From NCBI RefSeq assembly GCF_019145375.1, contig NZ_JAHSTX010000001.1:4613501-4677500 (forward strand): a DNA stretch of 64,000 nt. Direction: 5' to 3'. The notes under the pieces are model-generated. The model did not search any database. It had not been told where the DNA came from and saw only the letters and a list, made by a program, of their open reading frames with translations. The translations under genes were made by a program, and so were the position numbers. Shown piece after piece: positions 1-12,273 of this stretch (the stretch's first letter is position 1; every line of letters begins with the position of its first letter). The DNA is from Pseudomonas triticicola. GTDB taxonomy: Bacteria; Pseudomonadota; Gammaproteobacteria; Pseudomonadales; Pseudomonadaceae.

Positions 1-404
<404 letters not shown>

Positions 405-429
405 GACCAGTCTCGACTAGTCTGATGTT

Positions 430-449
430 CCTCCCGGTCAAACGGGAGG
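430..449 (+). other. Intercistronic hairpin between atpB and atpE
   Basis: A 7-bp GC-rich stem (CCTCCCG / CGGGAGG) with a 6-nt loop lies 26 nt after the atpB stop. No T-tract follows, so it is unlikely to terminate. It is followed by an A/T-rich stretch leading to a very strong ribosome binding site (GGGAGGAAAG) before atpE. It may act as an RNA stability or processing element that helps uncouple the high output of subunit c from subunit a (inference). Confidence 0.55.
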
Positions 450-522
450 GAGCTCCTTGCGGGGCAGCTGAAACGATTTGTTTTACCGCTTTAATCTAAA
501 AAACCTAAACCATACGACGTAA

Positions 523-795
<273 letters not shown>

Positions 796-853
796 TTACT
801 CGGATCTTCCGGGTAATTTGGTGTGATGGACAACGTAACTGCGAGGTGTTGGC

Positions 854-1324
854 GTGAACATTAATGCGACCCTGATTGGCCAGTCCGTTGCGTTCCTGAT
901 TTTTGTACTGTTTTGCATGAAGTATGTATGGCCTCCGGTCATCGCTGCTCTGCACGAACGTCAAAAGAAGATCGCTGATGGTCTGGACGCTGCCAGCCGT
1001 GCAGCTCGCGACCTGGAGTTGGCCCAAGAGAAAGCGGGTCAGCAACTGCGCGAAGCGAAAGCTCAGGCAGCTGAAATCATCGAGCAAGCCAAGAAACGCG
1101 GTAACCAGATTGTCGAAGAGGCTGTTGAAAAAGCCCGTATCGACGCTGACCGTGTGAAGGTTCAGGCTCAAGCCGAGATCGAACAGGAACTGAACAGCGT
1201 CAAAGACAAGCTGCGTGCCCAAGTGGGCTTGCTGGCTGTTGGCGGCGCCGAGAAGATCCTGGGTGCCACAATCGATCAAAACGCGCACGCAGAGCTGGTT
1301 AACCAACTGGCTGCTGAAATCTAA
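854..1324 (+). CDS. atpF: F0F1 ATP synthase subunit b
   Basis: A 156-residue peripheral stalk subunit starting at GTG. One N-terminal membrane helix (about residues 5-25) is followed by a long charged, Ala/Glu/Lys/Gln-rich helix that dimerises in the stalk and binds subunit delta at its C-terminus. Length equals that of E. coli b (156). It lies between atpE and atpH in the canonical order; atpH starts 12 nt after its stop. GCGAGG at 841 serves as ribosome binding site for the GTG start. Confidence 0.97.
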   Translation: MNINATLIGQSVAFLIFVLFCMKYVWPPVIAALHERQKKIADGLDAASRAARDLELAQEKAGQQLREAKAQAAEIIEQAKKRGNQIVEEAVEKARIDADRVKVQAQAEIEQELNSVKDKLRAQVGLLAVGGAEKILGATIDQNAHAELVNQLAAEI

Positions 1325-1336
1325 GCGAGGGCGATC

Positions 1337-1873
1337 ATGGCAGAACTGACCACGTTGGCCCGACCTTACGCTAAGGCGGCCTTCGAGCACGCTCAGGCCC
1401 ACCAGCAACTGGCCAATTGGTCAGCCATGCTCGGCCTGGCAGCAGCGGTGTCGCAAGACGACACCCTGCAGCGCGTGCTCAAGGCCCCGCGACTGACGAG
1501 CGCAGAAAAGGCCGCCACGTTCATTGACGTGTGCGGCGACAAGTTTGATGAAAAGGCACGCAATTTCATCAACGTCGTTGCCGAAAACGACCGTCTCCTG
1601 CTTCTGCCGGAGATCGCCGCTCTGTTCGACCTGTACAAGGCCGAACAAGAGAAATCGGTAGACGTTGAAGTGACCAGTGCATTTGCATTGAACCAAGAAC
1701 AGCAAGACAAACTCGCCAAGGTTCTCAGTGCACGACTCAACCGGGAAGTGCGCCTGCAAGTTGCGGAGGACGCTGCCTTGATTGGTGGTGTCGTGATCCG
1801 CGCCGGCGACCTGGTTATCGATGGCTCGATTCGCGGCAAAATCGCGAAACTTGCCGAAGCATTGAAATCTTGA
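1337..1873 (+). CDS. atpH: F0F1 ATP synthase subunit delta
   Basis: A 178-residue soluble subunit that joins the top of the alpha3beta3 head to the b-dimer. It has the typical OSCP/delta N-terminal helical domain beginning with [14 protein letters not shown]. The conserved C-terminal segment is [20 protein letters not shown], the delta signature. It sits 12 nt after atpF and 21 nt before atpA, within the single atp transcription unit. Confidence 0.97.
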   Translation: MAELTTLARPYAKAAFEHAQAHQQLANWSAMLGLAAAVSQDDTLQRVLKAPRLTSAEKAATFIDVCGDKFDEKARNFINVVAENDRLLLLPEIAALFDLYKAEQEKSVDVEVTSAFALNQEQQDKLAKVLSARLNREVRLQVAEDAALIGGVVIRAGDLVIDGSIRGKIAKLAEALKS

Positions 1874-1894
1874 GTTTGAAGGGGCAGCAGAGCA

Positions 1895-3439
1895 ATGCAG
1901 CAACTCAATCCTTCCGAAATAAGTGAAATTATCAAGGGCCGCATCGACAAGCTCGATGTGACCTCCCAAGCCCGTAACGAAGGCACTGTCGTCAGCGTAT
2001 CTGACGGCATCGTGCGGATTCACGGTCTGGCCGACGTCATGTACGGCGAGATGATCGAGTTTCCGGGCGGCGTCTACGGTATGGCCCTCAACCTGGAGCA
2101 GGACTCCGTAGGTGCCGTGGTATTGGGCTCCTACCAGTCGCTGGCTGAAGGCATGAGCGCCAAGTGCACCGGCCGCATCCTCGAAGTTCCTGTTGGTAAG
2201 GAATTGCTGGGCCGCGTAGTCGATGCTCTGGGTAACCCTGTTGATGGCAAAGGTCCACTGGGCAACACCGAGACCGACGCGGTCGAGAAAGTTGCTCCAG
2301 GCGTGATCTGGCGTAAGTCGGTAGACCAGCCTGTACAGACTGGCTACAAGGCTGTCGATGCCATGATCCCTGTCGGCCGTGGCCAGCGTGAGCTGATCAT
2401 CGGTGACCGTCAGATCGGTAAAACCGCTCTGGCGATCGACGCGATCATCAACCAGAAAGACAGCGGCATTTTCTGCGTCTACGTAGCCATCGGTCAGAAG
2501 CAATCGACTATCGCCAACGTGGTTCGCAAGCTGGAAGAAAACGGCGCCCTGGCCAACACGATCATCGTGGCTGCCAGTGCTTCGGAATCTCCTGCGCTGC
2601 AATTCCTGGCACCGTACTCCGGTTGCACCATGGGTGAATTCTTCCGCGACCGCGGTGAAGACGCGCTGATCGTTTATGACGATCTGTCCAAGCAGGCAGT
2701 GGCTTACCGCCAGATTTCCCTGCTGCTGCGCCGTCCACCAGGCCGTGAAGCTTACCCAGGCGACGTGTTCTATCTCCACTCCCGTCTGCTGGAGCGCGCA
2801 TCCCGCGTTTCGGAAGAATACGTAGAGAAGTTCACCAACGGCGCAGTGACCGGCAAAACCGGTTCCCTGACCGCACTGCCGATCATCGAAACCCAGGCTG
2901 GCGACGTTTCCGCGTTCGTTCCGACCAACGTGATTTCCATCACCGACGGTCAGATCTTCCTGGAATCGGCCATGTTCAACTCGGGCATCCGCCCTGCAGT
3001 GAACGCCGGTGTTTCGGTATCCCGTGTGGGTGGTGCCGCTCAGACCAAGATCATCAAGAAGCTCTCCGGTGGTATCCGTACCGCTCTGGCTCAGTACCGT
3101 GAACTGGCGGCATTCGCCCAGTTCGCTTCTGACCTGGACGAAGCGACCCGCAAGCAACTTGAGCATGGTCAGCGCGTTACCGAGCTGATGAAGCAGAAGC
3201 AATACGCACCAATGTCGATCGCTGACATGGCGCTGTCGCTGTATGCCGCTGAGCGTGGGTTCCTGACTGACATTGAAATCGCCAAGGTCGGCAGCTTCGA
3301 ACAAGCGCTGATCGCTTTCTTCAACCGCGATCACGCCGATTTGATGGCCAAGATCAACGTTAAAGGTGACTTCAATGACGAAATCGACGCTGGCATGAAA
3401 GCCGGTATCGAGAAGTTCAAGGCCACCCAAACCTGGTAA
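1895..3439 (+). CDS. atpA: F1 ATP synthase subunit alpha
   Basis: A 514-residue non-catalytic nucleotide-binding subunit of the F1 head. The beta-barrel N-terminus is followed by the Walker A loop GDRQIGKTA near residue 170, a Walker B region ending in [16 protein letters not shown], and the [17 protein letters not shown] signature. Length matches the family (E. coli 513). A 24-nt hairpin follows the stop before atpG. Long reading frames on the opposite strand here are codon-bias shadows. Confidence 0.98.
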   Translation: MQQLNPSEISEIIKGRIDKLDVTSQARNEGTVVSVSDGIVRIHGLADVMYGEMIEFPGGVYGMALNLEQDSVGAVVLGSYQSLAEGMSAKCTGRILEVPVGKELLGRVVDALGNPVDGKGPLGNTETDAVEKVAPGVIWRKSVDQPVQTGYKAVDAMIPVGRGQRELIIGDRQIGKTALAIDAIINQKDSGIFCVYVAIGQKQSTIANVVRKLEENGALANTIIVAASASESPALQFLAPYSGCTMGEFFRDRGEDALIVYDDLSKQAVAYRQISLLLRRPPGREAYPGDVFYLHSRLLERASRVSEEYVEKFTNGAVTGKTGSLTALPIIETQAGDVSAFVPTNVISITDGQIFLESAMFNSGIRPAVNAGVSVSRVGGAAQTKIIKKLSGGIRTALAQYRELAAFAQFASDLDEATRKQLEHGQRVTELMKQKQYAPMSIADMALSLYAAERGFLTDIEIAKVGSFEQALIAFFNRDHADLMAKINVKGDFNDEIDAGMKAGIEKFKATQTW

Positions 3440-3444
3440 GCCGC

Positions 3445-3468
3445 AGCGGGAGCCGCGAGGCTCCCGCT
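3445..3468 (+). other. Intercistronic hairpin between atpA and atpG
   Basis: A perfect 10-bp inverted repeat, AGCGGGAGCC-GCGA-GGCTCCCGCT, starting 6 nt after the atpA stop. No U-tract follows. It probably protects the upstream message or tunes stoichiometry (alpha is needed three times per gamma) rather than ending transcription. The function is inferred. Confidence 0.6.
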
Positions 3469-3489
3469 TGCTAACCTGATAGGTGTTAC

Positions 3490-4350
3490 ATGGCAGGCGC
3501 AAAAGAGATTCGCAGTAAGATTGCGAGCATCAAAAGCACGCAAAAGATTACCAGCGCCATGGAAAAAGTGGCGGTCAGCAAAATGCGCAAGGCACAAATG
3601 CGTATGGCTGCTAGCCGTCCTTATGCGGAGCGTATCCGCCAGGTAATTGGGCATCTGGCCAACGCCAACCCGGAATACCGCCACCCGTTCATGATCGACC
3701 GCGAAATCAAGCGCGTCGGTTATGTCGTCGTGAGCAGTGACCGTGGTCTGTGCGGCGGCTTGAACACCAACCTGTTCAAGGCCCTGGTCAAGGACATGGC
3801 GGTAAACCGCGAAAACGGCGTCGAGATTGATCTGTGTGTAGTCGGTAGCAAGGGTGCGGCCTTTTTCCGCAACTTCGGCGGTAACGTCGTTGCAGCTATC
3901 AGCCACCTGGGTGAAGAGCCGTCGATCAATGATCTGATCGGCAGCGTCAAGGTGATGCTGGATGCCTACCTGGACGGCCGTATCGACCGCCTGTCCGTGG
4001 TGTCCAACAAGTTCATCAACACCATGACGCAACAGCCTACCGTGGAGCAGTTGATTCCACTGGTGGCAACCCCGGATCAGGATCTCAAGCACCACTGGGA
4101 CTATCTCTACGAACCGGACGCCAAAGAGCTGCTTGACGGCTTGATGGTCCGTTACGTCGAGTCGCAGGTCTACCAGGCGGTGGTCGAGAACAACGCGGCT
4201 GAACAGGCTGCGCGGATGATCGCGATGAAGAACGCTACCGACAACGCCGGTGATTTGATCAGCGATTTGCAGCTGATCTACAACAAGGCGCGTCAGGCTG
4301 CGATCACCCAAGAGATCTCGGAAATCGTCGGCGGCGCTGCCGCGGTTTAA
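3490..4350 (+). CDS. atpG: F1 ATP synthase subunit gamma
   Basis: The 286-residue central rotor shaft of F1. The N-terminal helix begins [20 protein letters not shown] and the C-terminal helix ends [19 protein letters not shown], the conserved gamma signature. Both form the coiled coil that turns inside the head. Length agrees with E. coli (287). It is followed by atpD after 27 nt with ribosome binding site GAGGA. Confidence 0.98.
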   Translation: MAGAKEIRSKIASIKSTQKITSAMEKVAVSKMRKAQMRMAASRPYAERIRQVIGHLANANPEYRHPFMIDREIKRVGYVVVSSDRGLCGGLNTNLFKALVKDMAVNRENGVEIDLCVVGSKGAAFFRNFGGNVVAAISHLGEEPSINDLIGSVKVMLDAYLDGRIDRLSVVSNKFINTMTQQPTVEQLIPLVATPDQDLKHHWDYLYEPDAKELLDGLMVRYVESQVYQAVVENNAAEQAARMIAMKNATDNAGDLISDLQLIYNKARQAAITQEISEIVGGAAAV

Positions 4351-5757
<1,407 letters not shown>

Positions 5758-5762
5758 TCCCG

Positions 5763-5780
5763 GCGCCCGGCAACGGGCGC
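5763..5780 (+). other. Intercistronic hairpin between atpD and atpC
   Basis: A 7-bp stem GCGCCCG/CGGGCGC with the stable tetraloop GCAA, 5 nt after the atpD stop and 23 nt before atpC. There is no T-tract, so it is probably an RNA-protecting or partial attenuating element before the less abundant epsilon subunit (inference). Confidence 0.6.
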
Positions 5781-5802
5781 TAATTTAGGTTGAGGCAATC
5801 AG

Positions 5803-6228
5803 ATGGCTATGACAGTCCATTGCGATATCGTCAGCGCGGAAGGGGAAATCTTTTCCGGCCTGGTCGAGATGGTGATTGCGCACGGTGCACTGGGTGATCT
5901 TGGTATCGCTCTGGGTCACGCGCCGCTGATCACTAATCTCAAGCCGGGTCCGATCCGCCTGATCAAGCAAGGCGGGGAAGCCGAGGTGTTCTACATCTCC
6001 GGTGGTTTCCTCGAGGTTCAGCCGAACATGGTCAAGGTACTTGCCGATACCGTGCAACGTGCCGCCGACCTGGATGAAGCTCAGGCTCAGGCAGCTCTCA
6101 AGGCTGCCGAGAATGCCCTGAACGAAAAAGGCGCGGACTTCGATTACGGCGCCGCTGCCACACGTCTGGCCGAGGCTGCAGCCCAGCTGCGCACCGTCCA
6201 GCAGATCCGCAAGAAGTTTGGCGGTTAA
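5803..6228 (+). CDS. atpC: F1 ATP synthase subunit epsilon
   Basis: A 141-residue last subunit of the operon. The N-terminal beta-sandwich ([18 protein letters not shown], with [14 protein letters not shown]) is followed by a two-helix C-terminal domain that can inhibit ATP hydrolysis. Length is normal (E. coli 139). A strong intrinsic terminator begins 28 nt after the stop, closing the atp operon. Confidence 0.97.
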   Translation: MAMTVHCDIVSAEGEIFSGLVEMVIAHGALGDLGIALGHAPLITNLKPGPIRLIKQGGEAEVFYISGGFLEVQPNMVKVLADTVQRAADLDEAQAQAALKAAENALNEKGADFDYGAAATRLAEAAAQLRTVQQIRKKFGG

Positions 6229-6256
6229 TCCGTCAGCCGCTTATTGTGCGATTGAT

Positions 6257-6286
6257 AAAAAAGGGTAGCCTCGGCTACCCTTTTTT
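6257..6286 (+). terminator. Intrinsic terminator of the atp operon
   Basis: AAAAAA-GGGTAGCC-TC-GGCTACCC-TTTTTT is a perfect inverted repeat with an A-tract and a T-tract on either side, 28 nt after atpC. It is symmetric, but only the plus-strand gene end lies nearby. Confidence 0.93.
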
Positions 6287-6346
6287 CTTTTCCGAATTCC
6301 CACAAACCGGTCGCAGTTGCTGACCACCCAGGATTGGTAGCCAGTC

Positions 6347-7714
6347 ATGTCTCTCGAAATCGTTATCCTCGCGGCCGGTCAAGGCACTCGCATGCGCTCG
6401 GCGCTGCCCAAAGTGCTGCACCCGATTGCCGGCAACTCCATGCTCGGCCATGTTATCCACAGCGCTCGGCAACTTGATCCACAGCGCATCCATGTAGTGA
6501 TCGGTCACGGTGCCGATGTGGTGCGTGAGCGTCTGGCAGCCGATGATCTGAATTTCGTGTTGCAGGACAAGCAACTGGGCACCGGCCATGCCACCGCCCA
6601 AGCGGTGCCGTTCATCGATGCCGACACTGTGCTGATCCTCTACGGTGATGTACCGCTGATCGAAGTCGAAACCCTGCAACGTCTGCTCAAGCATGTCGTG
6701 CCGGGCCAGATGGGTTTGCTCACTGTCGAGCTGGATGACCCGACCGGTTACGGCCGCATCGTGCGTGATGCTGACGGCAAGGTCGCGGCGATCGTCGAGC
6801 ACAAAGACGCCAGCGAAGCGCAACGTGCGATCACCGAAGGCAACACCGGCATCCTCGCTGTGCCGGCCGATCGTCTGGCTGACTGGATGAGTCGCCTCTC
6901 GAACAACAACGCGCAGGGCGAGTACTACCTCACCGACGTGATCGAAATGGCGGTCAGCGATGGTTTGGTCGTGGCTACCGAACAACCGCACGACCCGATG
7001 GAAGTGCAGGGCGCCAATGATCGCAAGCAGCTCTCTGAACTGGAGCGTCATTACCAGTTGCGCGCCGGCCGTCGCCTGATGGCTCAAGGCGTGACCCTGC
7101 GTGACCCGGCGCGTTTCGATGTGCGTGGCGAAGTCAGCGTAGGCCGCGATGTGCTGATCGACATCAACGTGATCCTCGAAGGCAAGGTGATCATTGAAGA
7201 CGAAGTACAGATCGGCCCGAACTGCGTGATCAAGGACAGTACCCTGCGCAAAGGCGTGGTGATCAAAGCCAACAGTCATATCGAAGGCGCCATTCTCGGC
7301 GAAGGCAGCGACGCAGGTCCCTTCGCGCGTTTGCGTCCTGGCACTGTGCTCGAAGCGCGCGCTCATGTGGGTAACTTCGTCGAGCTCAAAAACGCCCACA
7401 TGGGCGAGGGTGCCAAGGCTGGCCATCTGACCTATCTGGGCGATGCTGAAATCGGCGCACGCACCAACATCGGCGCCGGCACCATCACCTGCAACTACGA
7501 TGGCGCCAACAAGTGGAAAACTGTTTTGGGCGCTGATGTATTCATCGGTTCCAACAACTCGCTGGTTGCCCCTGTGGATATCTCCAACGGTGCGACCACC
7601 GCAGCCGGCTCGACCATCACGCAAAATGTGGATAACGCTCAGCTGGCGGTTGGCCGAGCCCGTCAGAAGAATATCGACGGCTGGAAGCGTCCGGTAAAGA
7701 TCATAAAATCCTGA
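6347..7714 (+). CDS. glmU: Bifunctional GlcNAc-1-P uridyltransferase / GlcN-1-P acetyltransferase
   Basis: A 455-residue cytoplasmic enzyme making UDP-GlcNAc for peptidoglycan and LPS. The N-terminal pyrophosphorylase domain starts [19 protein letters not shown]. The C-terminal left-handed beta-helix (from about residue 250) has hexapeptide repeats and the acetyltransferase segment [18 protein letters not shown], then [11 protein letters not shown]. Length is normal (E. coli 456). The start codon at 6347 follows a GGATTGG-type ribosome binding site. It stands just after the atp terminator and before the glmR-glmS pair, so this block controls amino-sugar supply. Confidence 0.97.
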   Translation: MSLEIVILAAGQGTRMRSALPKVLHPIAGNSMLGHVIHSARQLDPQRIHVVIGHGADVVRERLAADDLNFVLQDKQLGTGHATAQAVPFIDADTVLILYGDVPLIEVETLQRLLKHVVPGQMGLLTVELDDPTGYGRIVRDADGKVAAIVEHKDASEAQRAITEGNTGILAVPADRLADWMSRLSNNNAQGEYYLTDVIEMAVSDGLVVATEQPHDPMEVQGANDRKQLSELERHYQLRAGRRLMAQGVTLRDPARFDVRGEVSVGRDVLIDINVILEGKVIIEDEVQIGPNCVIKDSTLRKGVVIKANSHIEGAILGEGSDAGPFARLRPGTVLEARAHVGNFVELKNAHMGEGAKAGHLTYLGDAEIGARTNIGAGTITCNYDGANKWKTVLGADVFIGSNNSLVAPVDISNGATTAAGSTITQNVDNAQLAVGRARQKNIDGWKRPVKIIKS

Positions 7715-7730
7715 TTTATCCACAACCTCC

Positions 7731-7820
7731 TGTGGGAGGGAGCCTGCTCGCGAATGCGGTTGCTCAGTCACGCCTTCAGTGGCTGAGACTGCCCTTTCGC
7801 GAGCGGGCTTGCTCCCACAG
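7731..7820. repeat. REPIN (paired REP) between glmU and glmR
   Basis: Two inverted REP units, TGTGGGAGGGAGCCTGCTCG and CGAGCGGGCTTGCTCCCACA, flank a 40-nt spacer that itself contains a small hairpin (CAGTCACGCC-TTCAG-TGGCTG-like). The core GTGGGAG-GAGC-CTGCTCGCG recurs at six other places in the window. Such elements are dispersed in fluorescent pseudomonads by RAYT transposases. It also sits where a glmU terminator would be expected. Confidence 0.85.
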
Positions 7821-7897
7821 TCATTTCAACCTTTCTGAATTTTTCTCCCCGCGTCTTGACGGCGACCTTTCGATAGAGTTTCATTGCTTGCGTTATC

Positions 7898-7910
7898 TTT
7901 CGAATCGAAA
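7898..7910. promoter_or_regulatory. Palindrome TTTCGA-A-TCGAAA upstream of glmR, possible GlmR operator
   Basis: A 13-bp perfect palindrome ends 11 bp before the glmR start codon. A further half-site (TTTCGA) lies at 7868-7873. DeoR-family operators commonly contain repeated TTTCG-type elements, so autoregulation of glmR-glmS is plausible. This is an inference from position and symmetry. Confidence 0.45.
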
Positions 7911-7921
7911 CTTAAGCAGCC

Positions 7922-8698
7922 ATGTCCAAGCGCAATACTCCCCAACGTCGTCATAACATCCTCGCCTTGCTCAATGAGCAGGGCGAAGTCAGTGTTGATG
8001 AGCTGGCCAAGCGCTTCGAAACTTCCGAAGTTACGATTCGCAAGGATCTCGCGGCGCTGGAAACCCATGGTCTGTTGCTGCGCCGTTACGGCGGTGCGAT
8101 CACCATGCCGCAAGAGCTGGTCGCAGAAACGGCGCAGAGTATTTCCAAGTACAAGCAGGCAATCGCCCGCGCGGCGGTCAAACGCATCCGCGAGCACGCG
8201 CGCATCATCATCGACAGCGGCAGCACCACCGCCGCGATGATTCCCGAACTGGGCCAGCAACCGGGTCTGGTGGTGATGACCAACTCGCTGCATGTCGCCA
8301 ATGCCTTGAGCGAACTGGAACACGAGCCAGTGCTGCTGATGACTGGCGGCACTTGGGATCCACACTCGGAATCCTTTCAGGGCCAGGTCGCCGAGCAAGT
8401 ACTACGCTCCTACGACTTCGACCAACTGTTCATCGGCGCCGACGGCATCGATCTGGTGCGCGGCACCACCACGTTCAATGAACTGCTCGGCCTCAGCCGG
8501 GTGATGGCCGACGTTGCACGAGAAGTCATCGTCATGGTCGAGGCCGACAAGATCGGTCGCAAGATTCCCAACCTGGAGCTGCCCTGGAGCAGCATCCATA
8601 CCCTCATTACCGATGATCGCCTGCCCGTCGAGGCACGCGATCAGCTTCAGGCCCGCGGGATCACCTTGATCTGTGCGGCTGTCAGTCAGGAGAAATAA
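7922..8698 (+). CDS. glmR: DeoR-family transcriptional regulator of glmS
   Basis: A 258-residue regulator. The N-terminal DeoR winged helix (about residues 6-60) carries [20 protein letters not shown] and [16 protein letters not shown]. The C-terminal sugar-phosphate sensing domain has [15 protein letters not shown] and the GADGID segment. It stops 2 nt before glmS, so the two are co-transcribed and probably coupled. The arrangement corresponds to P. aeruginosa PA5550 (GlmR), reported to control glmS. A palindrome just upstream may be its own operator. Confidence 0.88.
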   Translation: MSKRNTPQRRHNILALLNEQGEVSVDELAKRFETSEVTIRKDLAALETHGLLLRRYGGAITMPQELVAETAQSISKYKQAIARAAVKRIREHARIIIDSGSTTAAMIPELGQQPGLVVMTNSLHVANALSELEHEPVLLMTGGTWDPHSESFQGQVAEQVLRSYDFDQLFIGADGIDLVRGTTTFNELLGLSRVMADVAREVIVMVEADKIGRKIPNLELPWSSIHTLITDDRLPVEARDQLQARGITLICAAVSQEK

Positions 8699-8700
8699 CC

Positions 8701-10533
8701 ATGTGTGGCATTGTCGGCGCTGTAGCTGAACGTAACATCACCGCCATCCTTCTCGAAGGCCTGAAGCGCCTCGAATATCGCGGCTATGACAGCGCCGGTG
8801 TGGCGGTTTATACCAACGACGAAACCCTGGAACGCTTGCGCCGTCCGGGCAAGGTCAGCGAACTGGAAACCGCCCTGGCCGAACACCCGCTGGCCGGCCG
8901 TCTCGGTATCGCCCATACCCGTTGGGCGACCCATGGCGCGCCGTGCGAGCGCAATGCCCACCCGCATTTTTCCGGTGACATTGCGGTGGTGCACAACGGC
9001 ATCATCGAGAACCACGAAGCCCTGCGCGAACAGCTCAAAGCGCTGGGCTATGCGTTCAGCTCGGACACCGACACCGAAGTCATCGCCCACCTGCTGACCC
9101 ACAAGCTCAAGGAACAACCGGACCTGACTGCCGCGCTCAAAGCGACCGTCAAGGAGCTGCATGGCGCCTACGGTCTGGCAGTGATCAACGCACAGCAACC
9201 GGATCGTCTGGTCGCCGCGCGCAGTGGCAGCCCATTGGTGATCGGCCTGGGCCTGGGCGAGAATTTCCTCGCTTCCGACCAACTCGCTCTGCGTCAGGTC
9301 ACTGACCGCTTCATGTACCTGGAAGAAGGCGATATCGCTGAAATCCGTCGCGACAGCGTGCAGATCTGGGACGTAAGCGGTAACGCTGTCGAGCGCCAGA
9401 CCGTGCAGTACACCGACGGTGCCGAAGCCGCCGACAAGGGCGAGTTCCGCCACTACATGCTCAAGGAAATCCACGAGCAACCGACCGTGGTCCAGCGCAC
9501 TCTCGAAGGTCGCCTGGGCAACAATCAGGTGCTGGTTGAGGCCTTCGGTCCACAATCTGCCGAGCTGTTTGCCAAAGTACGCAACGTGCAGATCGTCGCC
9601 TGCGGCACCAGCTATCACGCCGGCATGGTCGCGCGTTACTGGCTCGAAGAACTGGCCGGTATTCCGTGCCAAGTGGAAGTCGCCAGCGAATTCCGTTATC
9701 GCAAAGTGGTGGTGCAGCCGGACACGCTGTTCGTGACCATCTCGCAGTCCGGTGAAACCGCTGACACCCTCGCGGCGCTGCGCAATGCCAAGGAGCTGGG
9801 CTTCCTCGCCAGCCTGGCGATCTGCAACGTCGGCATCAGCTCGCTGGTGCGCGAATCCGATCTGACCCTGTTGACCCAGGCCGGTCGCGAGATCGGCGTG
9901 GCCTCGACCAAAGCCTTTACCACGCAACTGGTCGGCCTGTTGCTGCTGACCCTGTCGCTGGGACAGGTGCGCGGCACTCTGGCTAACGGCGTTGAGGCCA
10001 CGCTGGTCGAAGAGCTGCGTCGCCTGCCGACCCGCCTCGGCGAAGCGCTGGCGATGGACAGCACCGTGGAAAAAATCGCCGAACTGTTCGCCGAGAAAAA
10101 CCACACCCTGTTCCTCGGCCGTGGCGCGCAATTCCCGGTCGCGATGGAAGGTGCCCTGAAACTCAAGGAAATCTCCTACATCCACGCCGAGGCCTATCCG
10201 GCCGGCGAGCTCAAACACGGCCCATTGGCGCTGGTGGATAACGACATGCCGGTGGTGACCGTCGCGCCGAACAACGAACTGCTGGAAAAGCTCAAATCCA
10301 ACCTGCAGGAAGTCCGCGCCCGTGGCGGCGAGTTGATCGTGTTCGCGGATGAGAAGGCTGCGATGACCAACGGCGAAGGTACCCACGTGGTGCAAATGCC
10401 GCACATCCACGACATTCTCTCGCCGATCCTTTATACGATCCCGTTGCAGCTGTTGTCGTACTACGTTGCCGTGCTCAAGGGCACCGACGTTGATCAGCCA
10501 CGCAACCTGGCGAAATCGGTCACCGTGGAATAA
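8701..10533 (+). CDS. glmS: Glutamine-fructose-6-phosphate aminotransferase (isomerizing)
   Basis: A 610-residue enzyme making glucosamine-6-P from fructose-6-P and glutamine, the entry step to UDP-GlcNAc. The N-terminal Ntn glutaminase begins [12 protein letters not shown] with Cys as nucleophile. Two SIS isomerase domains follow, the first with CGTSYHAG and the second with [20 protein letters not shown]. The C-terminus [13 protein letters not shown] is the conserved tail closing the active site. Length is normal (E. coli 609). The gap to glmR is only 2 nt, leaving no room for a glmS ribozyme. Confidence 0.98.
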   Translation: MCGIVGAVAERNITAILLEGLKRLEYRGYDSAGVAVYTNDETLERLRRPGKVSELETALAEHPLAGRLGIAHTRWATHGAPCERNAHPHFSGDIAVVHNGIIENHEALREQLKALGYAFSSDTDTEVIAHLLTHKLKEQPDLTAALKATVKELHGAYGLAVINAQQPDRLVAARSGSPLVIGLGLGENFLASDQLALRQVTDRFMYLEEGDIAEIRRDSVQIWDVSGNAVERQTVQYTDGAEAADKGEFRHYMLKEIHEQPTVVQRTLEGRLGNNQVLVEAFGPQSAELFAKVRNVQIVACGTSYHAGMVARYWLEELAGIPCQVEVASEFRYRKVVVQPDTLFVTISQSGETADTLAALRNAKELGFLASLAICNVGISSLVRESDLTLLTQAGREIGVASTKAFTTQLVGLLLLTLSLGQVRGTLANGVEATLVEELRRLPTRLGEALAMDSTVEKIAELFAEKNHTLFLGRGAQFPVAMEGALKLKEISYIHAEAYPAGELKHGPLALVDNDMPVVTVAPNNELLEKLKSNLQEVRARGGELIVFADEKAAMTNGEGTHVVQMPHIHDILSPILYTIPLQLLSYYVAVLKGTDVDQPRNLAKSVTVE

Positions 10534-10560
10534 GTTATCCACAGATGATCTACGCTTCCA

Positions 10561-10584
10561 CAATCGCAGCCTCGGCTGCGATTG
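10561..10584 (+). terminator. Hairpin after glmS, probable terminator
   Basis: A perfect 10-bp stem CAATCGCAGC-CTCG-GCTGCGATTG lies 27 nt after the glmS stop and 25 nt before the LysR start codon. No clean U-tract follows (TCGTAT), so termination may be weak or Rho-assisted. Confidence 0.55.
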
Positions 10585-10608
10585 TCGTATCCGCCGCCGA
10601 GGAATCCC

Positions 10609-11535
10609 ATGGACCGCTTTCAGGAAATGCAGATCTTCGTTGTCGTCGCCCAGGAGCAAGGCTTTTCGGCGGCGTCGCGGCGTCTGGGTCTGTCGGCGGC
10701 AAGCGTCACCCGGGCGGTAGCGGCGCTGGAGCAGCATATCGGTACGCAGCTGCTGGTGCGTACCACGCGCACCGTGCATCTCACCGAAGCCGGGCAGCGT
10801 TATTTCGATGACTGCCGGCGGATTCTTGCCGAGGTGCAGGAGGCCGAGGATTCGGCGGCAGGCAGCCATGCCTTGCCGCGCGGGCAGTTGACGATTACTG
10901 CGCCGGTGCTGTTTGGCGATCTGTTCGTCACGCCAGTGATGGCCGATTACCTTTGTCGTTATCCGGATGTGTCGATCAACGCGCTGTTGCTGGACCGGGT
11001 CGTCAACATGGTCGAGGAGGGCGTTGATGTCGCGGTACGCATCGGTGAGCTGCCGGACAGCAATCAGCATGCGATTCGCGTCGGGGAAGTGCGACGGGTG
11101 ATTTGCGCTTCGCCGACGTTTCTGGCTGAACACGGCCGCCCGGAGCATCCCCAGGCCTTGGCCGGGTTGCCGGTGGTGGCGACGTCGGCGATCGGTCAGC
11201 AACGCAACTGGCCGTTTCTCGACGGCGGTGAAGCCCTCAGCGTGCGCACCGAACCGCGCCTGACCGTCACGGCCAATCAGTCGGCGATCACCGCCGCGCG
11301 CAAAGGCCTGGGCCTGACGCGAGTGCTGTCCTATCAAGTAGCGGACAAGGTCGCAGCGGGCGAGCTGGAAATCGTCCTCGCCGAGTTTGAATTGCCACCG
11401 TTGCCGATCCATGTGGTTTATCAGGGCGGGCGCAAGGCGCCGGCGCGGATCCGTAGTTTTGTCGACTTCGCCGTGAAGGCGCTGCGTGAGCATCCGGCCT
11501 TGAGCGCTGCGGCGTTATTGCACGAGATGAAATAA
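10609..11535 (+). CDS. LysR-family regulator (CrgA/AaeR-like subgroup)
   Basis: A 308-residue LysR regulator. The N-terminal winged helix (DRFQEMQIFVVVAQEQGFSA...SAASVTRAVAALEQHIG) has the ASVTRAV recognition helix typical of the CrgA/AaeR subgroup. The effector-binding domain spans about residues 90-300. I chose the ATG at 10609 because GAGGA lies 8 nt upstream; an in-frame ATG at 10582 falls inside the preceding hairpin. It is followed in the same direction by a glutathione S-transferase gene 104 bp downstream, a frequent LysR/GST pairing in pseudomonads. The ligand is unknown. Confidence 0.88.
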   Translation: MDRFQEMQIFVVVAQEQGFSAASRRLGLSAASVTRAVAALEQHIGTQLLVRTTRTVHLTEAGQRYFDDCRRILAEVQEAEDSAAGSHALPRGQLTITAPVLFGDLFVTPVMADYLCRYPDVSINALLLDRVVNMVEEGVDVAVRIGELPDSNQHAIRVGEVRRVICASPTFLAEHGRPEHPQALAGLPVVATSAIGQQRNWPFLDGGEALSVRTEPRLTVTANQSAITAARKGLGLTRVLSYQVADKVAAGELEIVLAEFELPPLPIHVVYQGGRKAPARIRSFVDFAVKALREHPALSAAALLHEMK

Positions 11536-11639
11536 TCGATTGCAGCGGCTGGTTATTCTGTTGTTCCGGCAACCCATAGATGATGACTCCATCGGCGCGC
11601 TCATCCCCGTAGCGACGTCATTTTCCAGCGGAGTCGACC

Positions 11640-12266
11640 ATGCAAGCGATCAAACTCTACAACTTCCCCCGTTCCGGCCACGCCCACCGCGTCGAGTTGA
11701 TGCTGTCGCTGCTGCAACTGCCGACCGAACTGATCTTTGTCGACTTGGCCAAGGGGGAGCACAAGCAGCCGCAATACCTGGCGATCAACAGCTTTGGTCA
11801 GGTGCCGGCGATTGATGACAACGGCGTGGTGCTGGCCGATTCCAACGCGATTCTGGTTTATCTGGCGCAGAAATATGGCAACGGACGCTGGCTGCCGGCC
11901 GACCCGGTGGGCGCAGCGCGTGTGCAGCGCTGGCTGTCGGCAGCGGCGGGGCCGATTGCATTTGGCCCGGCGGCGGCACGCCTGATCACGGTGTTTGGTG
12001 CGCAACTGAATGCCGAAGAAGTCATTGGCCGTGCGCACAACCTGCTCAAGGTCATGGAACTGGAGTTGGGCAAAACTGCATATCTGGCGGGCGAAGAGCC
12101 GACCATCGCTGACGTGTCTGCCTACAGCTACATCGCACATGCGCCGGAGGGCAATGTCTCGCTGGATGACTACGCCAACGTTCGCGCCTGGCTGACACGG
12201 ATCGAAGCCTTGCCGGGTTTTGTCGCTATGCCGCGCACGGTGGCCGGGTTGCAGAAAACCGCGTGA
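11640..12266 (+). CDS. Glutathione S-transferase family protein
   Basis: A 208-residue cytoplasmic GST. The N-terminal thioredoxin-like domain (residues 1-78) starts [19 protein letters not shown], has the glutathione-binding QVPAIDDNG and [10 protein letters not shown], and is followed by an all-helical C-terminal domain with [18 protein letters not shown]. Ser12 in RSGHAHR is in place to activate glutathione, as in beta/nu-like bacterial GSTs. The substrate is unknown. The upstream LysR gene may control it. It converges with wbpZ, with only 7 bp between the two ends. Confidence 0.88.
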   Translation: MQAIKLYNFPRSGHAHRVELMLSLLQLPTELIFVDLAKGEHKQPQYLAINSFGQVPAIDDNGVVLADSNAILVYLAQKYGNGRWLPADPVGAARVQRWLSAAAGPIAFGPAAARLITVFGAQLNAEEVIGRAHNLLKVMELELGKTAYLAGEEPTIADVSAYSYIAHAPEGNVSLDDYANVRAWLTRIEALPGFVAMPRTVAGLQKTA

Positions 12267-12273
12267 CCTCCAC

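Noticed and set aside
1421..3502. 693-codon minus-strand frame opposite atpH-atpA
   Set aside because: Shadow of the conserved atpA codons; no ribosome site or recognisable domain.
8699..8700. glmS ribozyme
   Set aside because: Known from Gram-positive glmS leaders; here only 2 nt separate glmR from glmS, so there is no space.
8686..11493. 935-codon open frame on the minus strand opposite glmS and the LysR gene
   Set aside because: It lies antisense to two well-conserved genes, and its translation is Arg/Gln/His/Asp-rich with no family features. GC-rich codon bias of the real genes produces such frames.
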